34,195 nt of DNA from Saprospiraceae bacterium (lineage in GTDB: Bacteria > Bacteroidota > Bacteroidia > Chitinophagales > Saprospiraceae): contig JADZFD010000107.1 of NCBI GenBank assembly GCA_020850225.1, positions 1-34,195 on the forward strand. Direction: 5' to 3'. Below are positions 15,723 through 24,968 of the stretch, one piece after another. The position numbers and the translations under genes were made by a program. Positions within the stretch are counted from its first letter, which is position 1. Each line of letters begins with the position of its first letter. The notes below the pieces were generated by a model, which searched no databases, was not told where the DNA came from, and saw nothing but the letters and a program-made list of their open reading frames with translations.

Positions 15723-17015
15723 ATGAAGAAATATATTGGTGTAATATTGTTAGTATGGAGTGTTTTTTTGCATAAGACTAATGGTCAGACGACATTAGAA
15801 AAGTGTCAGGATCTGTCCAGAAAAAATTATCCGGGTATCCAACAATCGGGACTTATCCAGCAACTGGAAGCTTATGACATATCCAATGTCAAAAAAGGAT
15901 ACTTGCCACAGTTTTCATTATCAGCCAGGGCAACTTATCAGACTGATGTTACAAAAATACCAAAGGTATTTGGGGATTTGGTTTCAGCCCTTCCTGGTTT
16001 GGAAGGTGCTATTCCGGACATTCCTAAGGACCAATATCAAATAACTGCTGAAGTTAATCAAATGATATGGGATGGTGGAATTACTCAATCCAGGCAAAAC
16101 AGTATCAGAGCGTCAGCCGAGGTAGACAGGCAGCAAACGGAGGTGGAGCTGTATCAAATTAAAGACCGTGTAAATCAATTATTCTTTGGGATTCTGATTA
16201 TTGATGAATATCTGGCTATGAATGAATTGCTTCAGAAAGAACTTCAGACAAATTTTGACAGGATTCAAATATCTATCAACAATGGTGTTGCCAATAAATC
16301 CGACGCAGACATTCTTCTGGTTGAATTGGTCAAAGCGTTGCAAAAAAAGGATGATTTGAAAGCAACACAAAATGGATATAAAGAGATGCTCGCTGCCATG
16401 ACAGGTGATAATTCAGTATTGACTGATACGCTGGTAATACCATATTTTGCTCCTTTAATGCCCGTAGCTGTTAATGACAACAGACCGGAGTGGAAGCTAT
16501 TTGATGCCCAGTCAAGCTATATACAAACTCAGGAGAAGCTGATAAGGCAAGCGAATCTTCCTAAATTTTTGTTTTTCGGACAGGGCGGATATGGTAATCC
16601 CGGACTGGATATGTTTAAATCCGGATTTACTCCTTTTTTCATAGGAGGACTTAAATTCGTTTGGAATTTTGGCGGATATTATACACAGGAAAACCAATTG
16701 AATCAGTTGGCAGTGAATAAGCAAAAGGTTGAAGTTATGAAAGAAAGTTTTACTTATAACAATAGACTTAAAGTTATACAATTGAATAATGAGAAAAATC
16801 GGATACTAGGGTTGATTCAGCATGATGATGCCATAATAGCTATGCGGAAACGGATCAAAGAATCAGCGATTATTAAAGTAGAGCATGGAACAATGTCTAC
16901 TACGGATCTTGTAAGCGAAATTAATGCAGAAAATGCGGCTATTCTCGACAAATCACTGCATAGAATTCAATTGCTTCAGACTATCTGCAATATTAAAAAT
17001 ATCAATAATAATTAA
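15723..17015 (+). CDS. TolC family outer-membrane factor
   Basis: A protein of 430 residues with a signal peptide (about 1-21, ending TNGQ) and the duplicated long-helix/beta-strand architecture of the OEP family. LSARATYQTDVTKIP and LKFVWNFGGYYTQENQL mark strand regions; the rest is amphipathic helices forming the periplasmic tunnel. It provides the outer-membrane exit duct for the ABC exporter encoded downstream. The stop codon is 11 nt before the adaptor start, which supports a dedicated partner instead of a shared TolC. AGACAGGA just before the ATG is a weak ribosome site. Confidence 0.92.
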   Translation: MKKYIGVILLVWSVFLHKTNGQTTLEKCQDLSRKNYPGIQQSGLIQQLEAYDISNVKKGYLPQFSLSARATYQTDVTKIPKVFGDLVSALPGLEGAIPDIPKDQYQITAEVNQMIWDGGITQSRQNSIRASAEVDRQQTEVELYQIKDRVNQLFFGILIIDEYLAMNELLQKELQTNFDRIQISINNGVANKSDADILLVELVKALQKKDDLKATQNGYKEMLAAMTGDNSVLTDTLVIPYFAPLMPVAVNDNRPEWKLFDAQSSYIQTQEKLIRQANLPKFLFFGQGGYGNPGLDMFKSGFTPFFIGGLKFVWNFGGYYTQENQLNQLAVNKQKVEVMKESFTYNNRLKVIQLNNEKNRILGLIQHDDAIIAMRKRIKESAIIKVEHGTMSTTDLVSEINAENAAILDKSLHRIQLLQTICNIKNINNN

Positions 17016-17026
17016 TAAATACAGTA

Positions 17027-17950
17027 ATGCATAAAAAACTAAAATACATAAGTATCAGTGTTATATCTTTAGTATTGATGGCTTTGTTTATATCGTCCTG
17101 TAATCATACAAAAGATAAGCATGATGCTTCAGGCACATTCGAGGCTACGGAAGTGTTAATTTCATCAGAAGCCACCGGCAAGATAATGGAATTTAATATC
17201 GATGAGGGCCAGGTATTGAAAGCGAATCAATATGTAGGATTCATTGACAGTGTTCAGGTATATCTTAAGAAAAAACAGTTATTGAAAAGTATACAGGCCG
17301 TTAAAATTCGCAATCCTGAAATACAAAAACAAATCGCCGTTTTTGAGCAACAGATAGCAACCCAGAAAAATGAAAAAAAACGCGTTCAGAACCTCGTCGA
17401 TGCCAATGTTGCCAATCAGAAGCAATTGGATGATATTAATGCATACATCGCTTTACTGGAAAGGCAATTGACAGCTCAAAAATCAGTACTGAACACAACT
17501 TCCAAGGTATTGTATGAAGAAGCATCAGCCATGGAAGTGCAGATTGAACAATTGAATGATCAGCTAAAGAAATGTCGGATTATCAATCCTGTTGATGGTA
17601 CTGTGCTGGTAAAATATTCAGAAAAAAATGAAATTTCCATACCCGGAAAAGTGATGTATAAAATAGCTGATCTGGAAAATATGACATTTCGGGCATACAT
17701 AACATCAGATCAGATATCTAAAATGAAAATAGGACAAAATGTAAAAGTTCTTGCAGATTTTGGTGATGAAAACCGTACTTATGATGGTAGAGTTGCGTGG
17801 ATTTCCGGTAAATCAGAATTTACACCCAAGACGATTCAAACACAGGATGAACGGGCTAATTTGGTTTATGCAGTCAAAGTTGCCGTTAAAAACGACGGAT
17901 TTCTGAAAATAGGTATGTACGGAAAGCTAAATCTTCTCACAGAAAATTAA
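17027..17950 (+). CDS. HlyD/YbhG-like periplasmic adaptor lipoprotein
   Basis: A protein of 307 residues. The signal sequence ends in the lipobox FISSC (Cys25), so it should be anchored to the inner membrane by lipid. ASGTFEATEVLISSEATGKIMEF (about 34-56) is the first half of the lipoyl/barrel-sandwich hybrid; a coiled-coil hairpin follows (about 75-170), then the second lipoyl half (CRIINPVDGTVL) and a beta-barrel. It bridges the ABC permeases in the inner membrane to the TolC duct. It lies 11 nt after TolC and 22 nt before the first ATPase gene. In E. coli, YbhG is the equivalent. Confidence 0.93.
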   Translation: MHKKLKYISISVISLVLMALFISSCNHTKDKHDASGTFEATEVLISSEATGKIMEFNIDEGQVLKANQYVGFIDSVQVYLKKKQLLKSIQAVKIRNPEIQKQIAVFEQQIATQKNEKKRVQNLVDANVANQKQLDDINAYIALLERQLTAQKSVLNTTSKVLYEEASAMEVQIEQLNDQLKKCRIINPVDGTVLVKYSEKNEISIPGKVMYKIADLENMTFRAYITSDQISKMKIGQNVKVLADFGDENRTYDGRVAWISGKSEFTPKTIQTQDERANLVYAVKVAVKNDGFLKIGMYGKLNLLTEN

Positions 17951-17972
17951 TACATATTATATAGATTCCTGT

Positions 17973-18914
17973 ATGAATAAGACCTCAAATCAAAAAGCAG
18001 TTAAGTGTACCAATGTCAGTAAATCCTTTATTAAAAACACGGAAAGGGTAATGGCATTGGACATGGTTAGCCTTGAAGTTGAGAGAGGAGAGATATTTGG
18101 TATTATTGGACCCGACGGTGCAGGTAAGACTACCTTGTTCAGAATCCTGACAACCTTGATTTTGGCTGATAATGGAACTGTCGAAATAGAAGGAAAAGAT
18201 GTCGTCAAAGAATATAAGGAGATCAGAAAGGAGATAGGGTATATGCCGGGCAGATTTTCACTGTATCAGGATCTGACGGTTGAGGAAAATCTGAATATAT
18301 TCGCAAAAGTTTTCAATACATCAATAGAAGAAAATTATAGTCTGATAGAGGATATATACAAACAGATTGAACCATTTAAAAACCGTCGTGCAGGCCAGTT
18401 GTCAGGAGGAATGAAACAGAAACTGGCATTAAGTTGTGCACTTATTCATAAACCGACGGTACTTTTTCTTGACGAGCCTACGACGGGTGTAGATCCGGTT
18501 TCAAGAAAAGAATTATGGGAAATGTTGAAACGCCTTAAGGAACAAAACATTACTATTTTGGTATCAACTCCTTTTATGGATGAAGCGAGTATGTGTGACC
18601 GTATCGCTCTGATGGAGCACGGACGATTTCTGCAGGTGGATACTCCTGAGCATATTACAGGACAATTTTCTCATGATTTGTGGGCTATACGAAGTGATAA
18701 TATGTCAGTATTACTGAGTGACCTGCGAGCAATGAGATCTGTAAGGACTTGCTTTGCGTTTGGTGAATCACACCATGTTACGTTCAGAAATAATGTAAGT
18801 GACATTGTCAACCTGGAAAAATTATTGAAATCAAAGGGTCATTCATCCGTTTTAATAGAACAGACCAAAGCATCTGTAGAGGATTGTTTTATGGACCTGA
18901 CATATAAATTTTAA
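17973..18914 (+). CDS. ABC transporter ATPase, exporter subunit 1 (YbhF N-half-like)
   Basis: A protein of 313 residues. Walker A is GPDGAGKTT (46-54), the signature LSGGMKQ (143-149), and Walker B VLFLDEPTTGVD. The Q-loop position reads YMPGRFSLYQ with Gly93 in place of Gln, and the H-loop position reads STPFMDEA with Pro200 in place of His. This ATPase thus supplies a canonical signature but lacks two residues needed to hydrolyse ATP in its own Walker site. Together with the next ATPase it corresponds to the two halves of E. coli YbhF, here encoded separately. The C-terminal 80 residues are an accessory domain. The next gene starts 3 nt after the stop codon. Confidence 0.94.
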   Translation: MNKTSNQKAVKCTNVSKSFIKNTERVMALDMVSLEVERGEIFGIIGPDGAGKTTLFRILTTLILADNGTVEIEGKDVVKEYKEIRKEIGYMPGRFSLYQDLTVEENLNIFAKVFNTSIEENYSLIEDIYKQIEPFKNRRAGQLSGGMKQKLALSCALIHKPTVLFLDEPTTGVDPVSRKELWEMLKRLKEQNITILVSTPFMDEASMCDRIALMEHGRFLQVDTPEHITGQFSHDLWAIRSDNMSVLLSDLRAMRSVRTCFAFGESHHVTFRNNVSDIVNLEKLLKSKGHSSVLIEQTKASVEDCFMDLTYKF

Positions 18915-18917
18915 GTA

Positions 18918-19691
18918 ATGGAAAGTATTGGCAAGACAGGGATATTTAATTCTGAAATTGTTATTTCAGCTGATAAACTAACCAAAAAATTTGGGCAATT
19001 TACAGCTGTGAATGAAATATCATTTGAAGTCCGTAAGGGAGAAATATTTGGCTTTTTGGGTGCTAATGGAGCTGGAAAAACCACAGCAATGCGAATGCTT
19101 ACCGGATTAAGTCATCCTACATCCGGAAGCGGTTATGTTGCTGGATTTGACATTTATACTGAAAGTGAGCAAATTAAAAAGAATATTGGCTATATGAGCC
19201 AGAAATTTGCCTTGTATGACGATCTGAAAGTATGGGAAAATATCAGGTTTTATGCAGGCATTTATGGAGTTCCCAATAAGGAGATTGAACCGAGAACAGA
19301 AGCTTTATTAAATAAACTGGGTTTTGAAAAAGAAAGGAACTCGTTGGTTAAGTCATTGCCGTTGGGGTGGAAACAAAAACTGGCATTTTCAGTAGCGATA
19401 TTTCATGAGCCTAAAATTGTATTTTTAGATGAGCCTACAAGTGGAGTTGACCCTTTGTCCAGAAGAAATTTCTGGGAGATGATCTATGATGCAGCAGATC
19501 GGGGAATAACTGTCTTTGTAACTACACATTATATGGATGAAGCTGAGTATTGTAACCGTATTTCTGTCATGGTTGACGGCAAAATAGAGGCTTTGGATAC
19601 GCCTGATAATCTTAAAACACAATTTAATTCAAGCAATATGAATGATGTGTTTTATAAATTGGCACGTAATTCAACCCGTAATTCTGACTGA
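18918..19691 (+). CDS. ABC transporter ATPase, exporter subunit 2 (YbhF C-half-like)
   Basis: A protein of 257 residues. Walker A is GANGAGKTT (48-56), the Q-loop GYMSQKFALYDDL keeps its Gln, Walker B is IVFLDEPTSGVD, and the H-loop TTHYMDEAE keeps His204. The signature is degenerate: LPLGWKQ (147-153) instead of LSGGxxQ. It complements the defects of the first ATPase: its intact Walker A/B, Q and H loops face the good signature of that subunit. It powers export through the two downstream permeases. The permease start codon overlaps no coding sequence but follows the stop by a single base. Confidence 0.94.
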   Translation: MESIGKTGIFNSEIVISADKLTKKFGQFTAVNEISFEVRKGEIFGFLGANGAGKTTAMRMLTGLSHPTSGSGYVAGFDIYTESEQIKKNIGYMSQKFALYDDLKVWENIRFYAGIYGVPNKEIEPRTEALLNKLGFEKERNSLVKSLPLGWKQKLAFSVAIFHEPKIVFLDEPTSGVDPLSRRNFWEMIYDAADRGITVFVTTHYMDEAEYCNRISVMVDGKIEALDTPDNLKTQFNSSNMNDVFYKLARNSTRNSD

Positions 19692-19692
19692 T

Positions 19693-20799
19693 ATGAAAAC
19701 ATTTCTGACATTTGTTAAAAAAGAATTTTATCATATTTTCCGGGACAGATGGACGATGATTATTCTGTTGATTCTACCCATCATGCTGATGTTGCTCTTT
19801 GGGTTTATGATGTCAACGGAAGTCAAAAATGTACGGTTTGCTATCTATGATCCATCCCGGGATGTAGCTACACATGCCATTGCCGATAAAATGAAACTTA
19901 ATGAATATTTTATTTTTACTGGTTATCTGGATAGCCCTGAACAGATTGATGAAATATTTCGTAAAGGTGAAGCGAGCCTCGTTATGGTTTTTAATAATAG
20001 ATTTTATGATAATATGGTACATACCGGAGATGCACAAATTCAGCTTATAGCTGATGGTTCAGATCCCAATACGGCTTCTACCTTTACCTTGTATGCCAGT
20101 AATATTGTAGCATCTTATCAGCAGGATCTAATGGGTGATATGAAGATACCCTATAATATACAACCCGAACTAAAATTATTGTATAATCCAACCTTGAAAG
20201 GTACGTACAGCTTCGTTCCCGGAGTAATGGGAATGATACTGATGTTGGTATGTGCCATGATGACTTCCGTATCCATTGCCAGAGAAAAAGAATTTGGTAC
20301 AATGGAGGTTTTATTGGTTTCTCCTATGAAACCCATTCAAATCATACTGTCCAAGGTGGTGCCTTATTTTTTTCTTTCTGTCATCAATCTGACAACTATG
20401 CTGCTATTGTCTGTGTATGTTCTTGATGTTCCTGTGACTGGGAGTTTATCATTATTGATATCAATATCGTTAATTTTTATTTTGGTATCCCTTGCTCTCG
20501 GACTATTGATTTCTTCCATGGTAGACAAACAAATGATTGCATTGCTTATCTCCGGGATGGTATTGATGCTGCCAGTGACGATGCTTTCAGGAATGATGTT
20601 TCCTATCGAAAATATGCCCTGGATTTTACAGATTATTGCTAATATTATTCCGGCAACGTGGTATATCATAGCTGTAAAGAAAATTATGATTCAGGGATTA
20701 GATTTTTTTTCGGTTTTTAACGAATTTTTGATTTTAAGTACCATGGCTGTTGTAATGATTGGTGTTAGTATTCAACGATTTAAATACAGACTTGAATAA
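19693..20799 (+). CDS. ABC-2 type permease 1 (YbhS/YbhR-like)
   Basis: A protein of 368 residues. One N-terminal helix (about 21-41) is followed by a large periplasmic domain (about 42-170) and five more helices in the C-terminal half, the ABC-2 plan. The REKEFGTMEVLLVSPMKPIQ segment is the conserved cytoplasmic coupling helix that contacts the ATPase, and LSGMMFPIENMPWILQ precedes the last helices. The reading frame extends back to 19642 inside the ATPase gene, but the ATG at 19693, one base after that stop, gives the family-typical start MKTFLTFVKKEFYHIFRDR. It forms the translocation path with permease 2. Confidence 0.92.
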   Translation: MKTFLTFVKKEFYHIFRDRWTMIILLILPIMLMLLFGFMMSTEVKNVRFAIYDPSRDVATHAIADKMKLNEYFIFTGYLDSPEQIDEIFRKGEASLVMVFNNRFYDNMVHTGDAQIQLIADGSDPNTASTFTLYASNIVASYQQDLMGDMKIPYNIQPELKLLYNPTLKGTYSFVPGVMGMILMLVCAMMTSVSIAREKEFGTMEVLLVSPMKPIQIILSKVVPYFFLSVINLTTMLLLSVYVLDVPVTGSLSLLISISLIFILVSLALGLLISSMVDKQMIALLISGMVLMLPVTMLSGMMFPIENMPWILQIIANIIPATWYIIAVKKIMIQGLDFFSVFNEFLILSTMAVVMIGVSIQRFKYRLE

Positions 20800-20801
20800 T
20801 T

Positions 20802-21914
20802 ATGCTGAAATATTTAATTGAAAAGGAATTTAAGCAATTCTTCAGAAATAAGTTTTTGCCAAGGGTGGTACTTGCATTACCTTTGTTTGCTACTTTGATA
20901 TTTCCATTGGTTGCTAATTTTGATGTTAAAAGTATCAATTTAAGTATTGTAGACAATGATAAAAGTACATATTCCAATCAACTCATAAACAAGGTGACTT
21001 CATCTGGATATTTTAAAATTTCAGACGTATCAACATCATATAAGGACGCTTTAAAAAGTGTTGAACTGCTGAAATCGGATGTAATTCTGGAAATTCCACA
21101 TAAATTTGAGGCAGGACTAATCAGAGAGGGTGAGGGTAGTGTGATGATCGCAGCCAATACTGTCAATGGAATGAAGGGAGGTCTCGGATCTGCATATCTG
21201 AGTTCAATCGTAGCTGATTATAATAATATGATACGTACAAATCTTCTCGAATTGAATGGAGCAGCTACTAAGCATTCGTTTGAGATTGTTCCCTTATTTA
21301 AATTCAATCCTGGTCTTATCTATCAGGTTTATATGATACCTGCTATTATGATTATGATATTAGGACTTGTCTGTGGATTTTTGCCTGCTCTGAACATCGT
21401 AAGTGAAAAAGAAAGTGGTACAATTGAGCAGATTAACGTGACTCCGGTCAGTAAATTGATGTTTATATTGGCTAAATTGATACCGTACTGGATTGTTGGA
21501 TTTGTAGTGCTCACTATCGGATTCTTGTCGGCATGGATGTTTTATGGATTCTTACCCGCTGGGAGTTTTGTTACGTTGTACCTTTTTGCATCTATTTTTG
21601 TCTTAGCTATTTCGGGATTCGGGCTGGTAGTTTCAAATTACGCTGCAACAATTCAACAATCGATTTTTATGATTTTTTTCTTTGTAATGTTATTTATTTT
21701 TATGAGTGGTTTGTATACGCCAATTGCCAGTATGCCTGATTGGGCACAGCAATTCAGCAATTTCAGCCCTATCAAATATATCATTTCCGTATTCAGGCAA
21801 GTATATCTCAAGGGGAGTAGCATTACGGATCTGACAACTCAACTTTTTGCACTCTTAGGGTTTGCTGTCTTTTTTAATGGATGGGCAGTATTCAGTTATA
21901 GAAAGAAAAATTAA
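20802..21914 (+). CDS. ABC-2 type permease 2 (YbhR-like)
   Basis: A protein of 370 residues with the same plan as permease 1: N-terminal helix (MLKYLIEKEFKQFFRNKFLPR start), periplasmic domain, then five helices including the coupling segment SEKESGTIEQINVTPVSKLM and the MSGLYTPIASMPDWAQ motif. The start follows the previous stop by 2 nt. Two non-identical permeases and two non-identical ATPases imply a heterodimeric exporter. The substrate is unknown; relatives of YbhFSR are linked to drugs and cations. Its stop codon overlaps the convergent P-type ATPase stop by 3 bases. Confidence 0.93.
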   Translation: MLKYLIEKEFKQFFRNKFLPRVVLALPLFATLIFPLVANFDVKSINLSIVDNDKSTYSNQLINKVTSSGYFKISDVSTSYKDALKSVELLKSDVILEIPHKFEAGLIREGEGSVMIAANTVNGMKGGLGSAYLSSIVADYNNMIRTNLLELNGAATKHSFEIVPLFKFNPGLIYQVYMIPAIMIMILGLVCGFLPALNIVSEKESGTIEQINVTPVSKLMFILAKLIPYWIVGFVVLTIGFLSAWMFYGFLPAGSFVTLYLFASIFVLAISGFGLVVSNYAATIQQSIFMIFFFVMLFIFMSGLYTPIASMPDWAQQFSNFSPIKYIISVFRQVYLKGSSITDLTTQLFALLGFAVFFNGWAVFSYRKKN

Positions 21915-24415
21915 ATATTTTTTGCCCTCCTTATCCACTTATACCCTTCAAACCATAAAACCGAAACAGAAGCAATTAAAATTGTTATTCCTAAATCAAT
22001 TAGATTGAGTGAGCTTAGATGGAAGAACTTCGCAATAACCGGTATGTACAATATGGCAAAGAGCAAGACCAATGTAGCACCGATGATAAGTGGAAAAAGT
22101 TTGTTCCTATTCTTTATGCTATCTAATACACTGTATTGGAAAGATCGGTTTACTAAGCTTAAAAAGATATTAGAGAAAATTAAAGTGGTAAATACCATTG
22201 CTCTTGTATATTCTTCATTTCCACCAGCTTGAACTGAAATCTGATAAGCAAATATAACGCCTAATGTAATCATTATACCTTGAATAATGCTTATGTTCAA
22301 TTCTTTCCAACTCAAAAATGTTTCTGTCATTTTACGAGGCTTTTGCAACATTGCGTTTTTTTCTATAGGTTCATTTTCATATACGATGGAGCAAGTAGGC
22401 CCCATAATTAATTCCAGAAAAATAACATGCACTGGTGTGAAAATATGCGGATAAACCCAACCTAAAAATAAGGGTAAAGAAACCGTTAGAATGATTGGAA
22501 TATGAATAGAAATAATGTATTGAATGGCTTTTTTGATATTGGTATAAATCCGTCTTCCGGCTGCAATGCCGGTAATGAGCTTATCCAAATCATCATTGAT
22601 AATGACCAAGGAGGCAGCGGCTTTCGCAATTTCTGTACCTTTATTGCCCATGGCAACACCGATATGCGCAGCCTTTAATGCAGGAGCATCGTTCACGCCA
22701 TCTCCCAACATGGCAACCACTTCACCATCTTTTTTAAAGGCATTCACTATGGCTAATTTCGCCTCTGGAAACATGCGGGTAAACAAAGAAGTTTCTTTAG
22801 ATAAGGCAATCAATTCTTCATCGGTATGGTTAATTATTTCTGTTCCATTGATAGCGGGTTTTATGTTTAATATTCCAGCTTGACGGGCAATGGCTTGTGT
22901 CGTATCTGCATTATCACCCGTTATCACTTTTACTTTAATGCCAGCATCATAAATCTTTTGAAATACTTCCTGAATGCCCTTTTTAGGTGGATCGTAAAAA
23001 ACAGTAAAGCCTAAAAATTCAAAACAAAAATCCTGTTGTTTTTCTGGAAAATCATTTCCTTCAAAATTTGATTTTGCCACACCTAAAACTCGATAACCTT
23101 GTTTTCCGAAATCTTGAATTTGCTGTTGTAATTTTTCTTTTTCATTTTCTGAAAGATTGGAAACGGCAAGAATAGCTTCCGGTGCACCTTTGGTAGCAAT
23201 AACCCTTTCTCTTGAACTGTTTTCAAAAAGATGCGTCATCATGGGCGGCTTGCCATCCAAAGGGTATTCATGTATCATCTGAAAATCTTTGCGAAAATCA
23301 GTTGCTTGCGTTTTTTCATACACCTGATGCAAAGTCTTTTCCATGGGGTCAAATGGCACGGGCTCGCTGCTCCACATGGCAAATTGTATCAACTCAGAAA
23401 GGCAGGAATTACCAAAATCTTTTTCCTCAAAAATGCTATTTGTTTTGTAGTCATAAAGCAATTTGAGCCGCATGGTGTTTTCGGTAATCGTTCCAGTTTT
23501 ATCGGTACAAATCAGTGTGGTACTGCCTAAAGTTTCCACCACATTACTTCGTTTGATGATAATGCCTTCCCGCATAAGTTTCCACGCTCCCAATGCCATA
23601 AAAGTTGTAAAGGCAACCGGTATTTCTTCGGGTAAAATAGACATCGCTAACGTGAGAGCTGTCAATAAACTTTCAATGATTTGCTTACTTTGTAAATAGC
23701 TAAAAATCCAAACCAACAAAAAAACCACAATACCAATAACCGCCATCCATTTCACAAAATTGGCTATCTGAATTTGAAGCGGCGAACGCTCTTCTTTGAT
23801 TTCTAAAACGGATTGACCAATCTTGCCCAATTTTGTTTGAACTCCAATTTTTTCTACTTTAAAAACAGCCAAACCCGACACAACCAAAGTACCACTATAT
23901 ACTTTTCTGTCCTCCATCTCTGCACTCTTAAAAACCGAAAAACTTTCACCTGTAAGTGAGGCTTCGTTCACTGAAAAGTCATTACTGTGTAGGATTTCAC
24001 CATCGGCATTAATCATTTTACCCTCTTCGATAATGCATAAATCACCCACAGCAATTTCGTGTGTTGGTATCTGAAAAACTTTAGCATTTCTGATGACGGT
24101 ACTCAAAGGCTCATTCAGTTTTTCTAAAGCCTCCAATGCTTTTTTACTTCTATTATCCTGATAAAAAGAAATGCCCGTAACGGCAATGATTGCCCCCAAC
24201 ATAAATACTGCCTCGGAATAATTGCCCACGATTATATAAATCACAGCAACCGCAATCAGCAAGAGCAACATGGGTTCCTTCAGAATACCAAGTAACATCA
24301 AAAGCCAAGTGTTTTTTTTGCTATTTTCCATTTGATTATAGCCAAATTGACTTCGGGAGATTTTTAATTCATCTTCCGTTAGACCAATAAAATTTTCTGG
24401 AATGTTGTAGGGCAT
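21911..24415 (-). CDS. P2-like cation-translocating P-type ATPase of unknown substrate
   Basis: A protein of 834 residues with actuator loop (VNEASLTGES), phosphorylation site CTDKTGT (D305), nucleotide domain, hinge MLGDGVNDAPAL and ten helices, as in the SERCA/PMCA group. The ion-binding helices differ from calcium pumps: helix 4 reads ILPEEIPVAF (E263, E264), helix 5 SIHIPII (H638 where SERCA has Asn, and no Glu), helix 6 LELIMGPTCSIVYENEP (E668, C675; the SERCA Asp is Gly672). His, Cys and Glu suggest a transition metal, though this is inference. It is the last gene of the czc-type operon (52-nt gap) and its 3' end overlaps the convergent ABC permease, which suggests an insertion junction there. 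Confidence 0.9.
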   Translation of the reverse strand: MPYNIPENFIGLTEDELKISRSQFGYNQMENSKKNTWLLMLLGILKEPMLLLLIAVAVIYIIVGNYSEAVFMLGAIIAVTGISFYQDNRSKKALEALEKLNEPLSTVIRNAKVFQIPTHEIAVGDLCIIEEGKMINADGEILHSNDFSVNEASLTGESFSVFKSAEMEDRKVYSGTLVVSGLAVFKVEKIGVQTKLGKIGQSVLEIKEERSPLQIQIANFVKWMAVIGIVVFLLVWIFSYLQSKQIIESLLTALTLAMSILPEEIPVAFTTFMALGAWKLMREGIIIKRSNVVETLGSTTLICTDKTGTITENTMRLKLLYDYKTNSIFEEKDFGNSCLSELIQFAMWSSEPVPFDPMEKTLHQVYEKTQATDFRKDFQMIHEYPLDGKPPMMTHLFENSSRERVIATKGAPEAILAVSNLSENEKEKLQQQIQDFGKQGYRVLGVAKSNFEGNDFPEKQQDFCFEFLGFTVFYDPPKKGIQEVFQKIYDAGIKVKVITGDNADTTQAIARQAGILNIKPAINGTEIINHTDEELIALSKETSLFTRMFPEAKLAIVNAFKKDGEVVAMLGDGVNDAPALKAAHIGVAMGNKGTEIAKAAASLVIINDDLDKLITGIAAGRRIYTNIKKAIQYIISIHIPIILTVSLPLFLGWVYPHIFTPVHVIFLELIMGPTCSIVYENEPIEKNAMLQKPRKMTETFLSWKELNISIIQGIMITLGVIFAYQISVQAGGNEEYTRAMVFTTLIFSNIFLSLVNRSFQYSVLDSIKNRNKLFPLIIGATLVLLFAILYIPVIAKFFHLSSLNLIDLGITILIASVSVLWFEGYKWIRRAKNI

Positions 24416-24467
24416 AAAAACGCATTTCTAAAGTTCAATAAATTATAACAAAATAACGAGCAATAAA

Positions 24468-24938
24468 TTAATGCCCTGCTGATATTTGATTTTTTAAATC
24501 ATTTACCCATTTTTCAATTGCGACTTTATCAGTTGGTGAAAGCTTTGCATCATTATGAATAATAGTATAAGATTTCAAAGGCATTTCATTGTCTTTAATT
24601 GTTTCAATTACTTCATCTAATTTATGAAGTTTTTTCTTTTCAGTATAAGTATTAAACTCATCAAAATTAAGTTCTTTCTTTCCATCGTTTATGTGCTTAC
24701 CCACCCACCACTTTACTGGCTGAATATTGTTGTACCAAGGATAAACAGTATTGTTGGAGTGACAGTCGTAACAGCTCGTTTTTAGTAAAGTTTGTACATT
24801 GGCAGGAATGCTGTAATGCTTGTCAATAGCATTTTCAGAGCTTACAGTACTTGTGTTTTTTTCAACACCAATAAATTGAATAATGATTAAAATAGTCACT
24901 AATGCAACTACGATTTTTTTAAAATTTTTCTGTTTCAT
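24468..24938 (-). CDS. Haem-binding (Haem_bd) c-type cytochrome-like protein
   Basis: A protein of 156 residues. An N-terminal membrane anchor or signal (KIVVALVTILIIIQFIG) is followed by a single c-type haem motif, C56-Y-D-C59-H60, in the LLKTSCYDCHSNNTVYPWY context typical of the Haem_bd domain. A later DNEMPLKSY segment provides a candidate axial methionine. It is expected in the periplasm or on the membrane and might transfer electrons or sense redox state. It lies between the metal-efflux adaptor (30-nt gap) and the P-type ATPase, an arrangement I recall from other Bacteroidota metal-resistance clusters, but its role in resistance is not known. Confidence 0.88.
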   Translation of the reverse strand: MKQKNFKKIVVALVTILIIIQFIGVEKNTSTVSSENAIDKHYSIPANVQTLLKTSCYDCHSNNTVYPWYNNIQPVKWWVGKHINDGKKELNFDEFNTYTEKKKLHKLDEVIETIKDNEMPLKSYTIIHNDAKLSPTDKVAIEKWVNDLKNQISAGH

Positions 24939-24968
24939 TTTTTTTCATTTTTTGATTGTTATTAATTT

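Noticed and set aside
23212-23699. Overlapping plus-strand frames of 78-99 codons
   Set aside because: They lie antisense within the P2-like ATPase gene, which has full-length conserved motifs.
21911-24415. Calcium-transporting ATPase
   Set aside because: The ion-site residues of calcium pumps are absent in helices 5 and 6.
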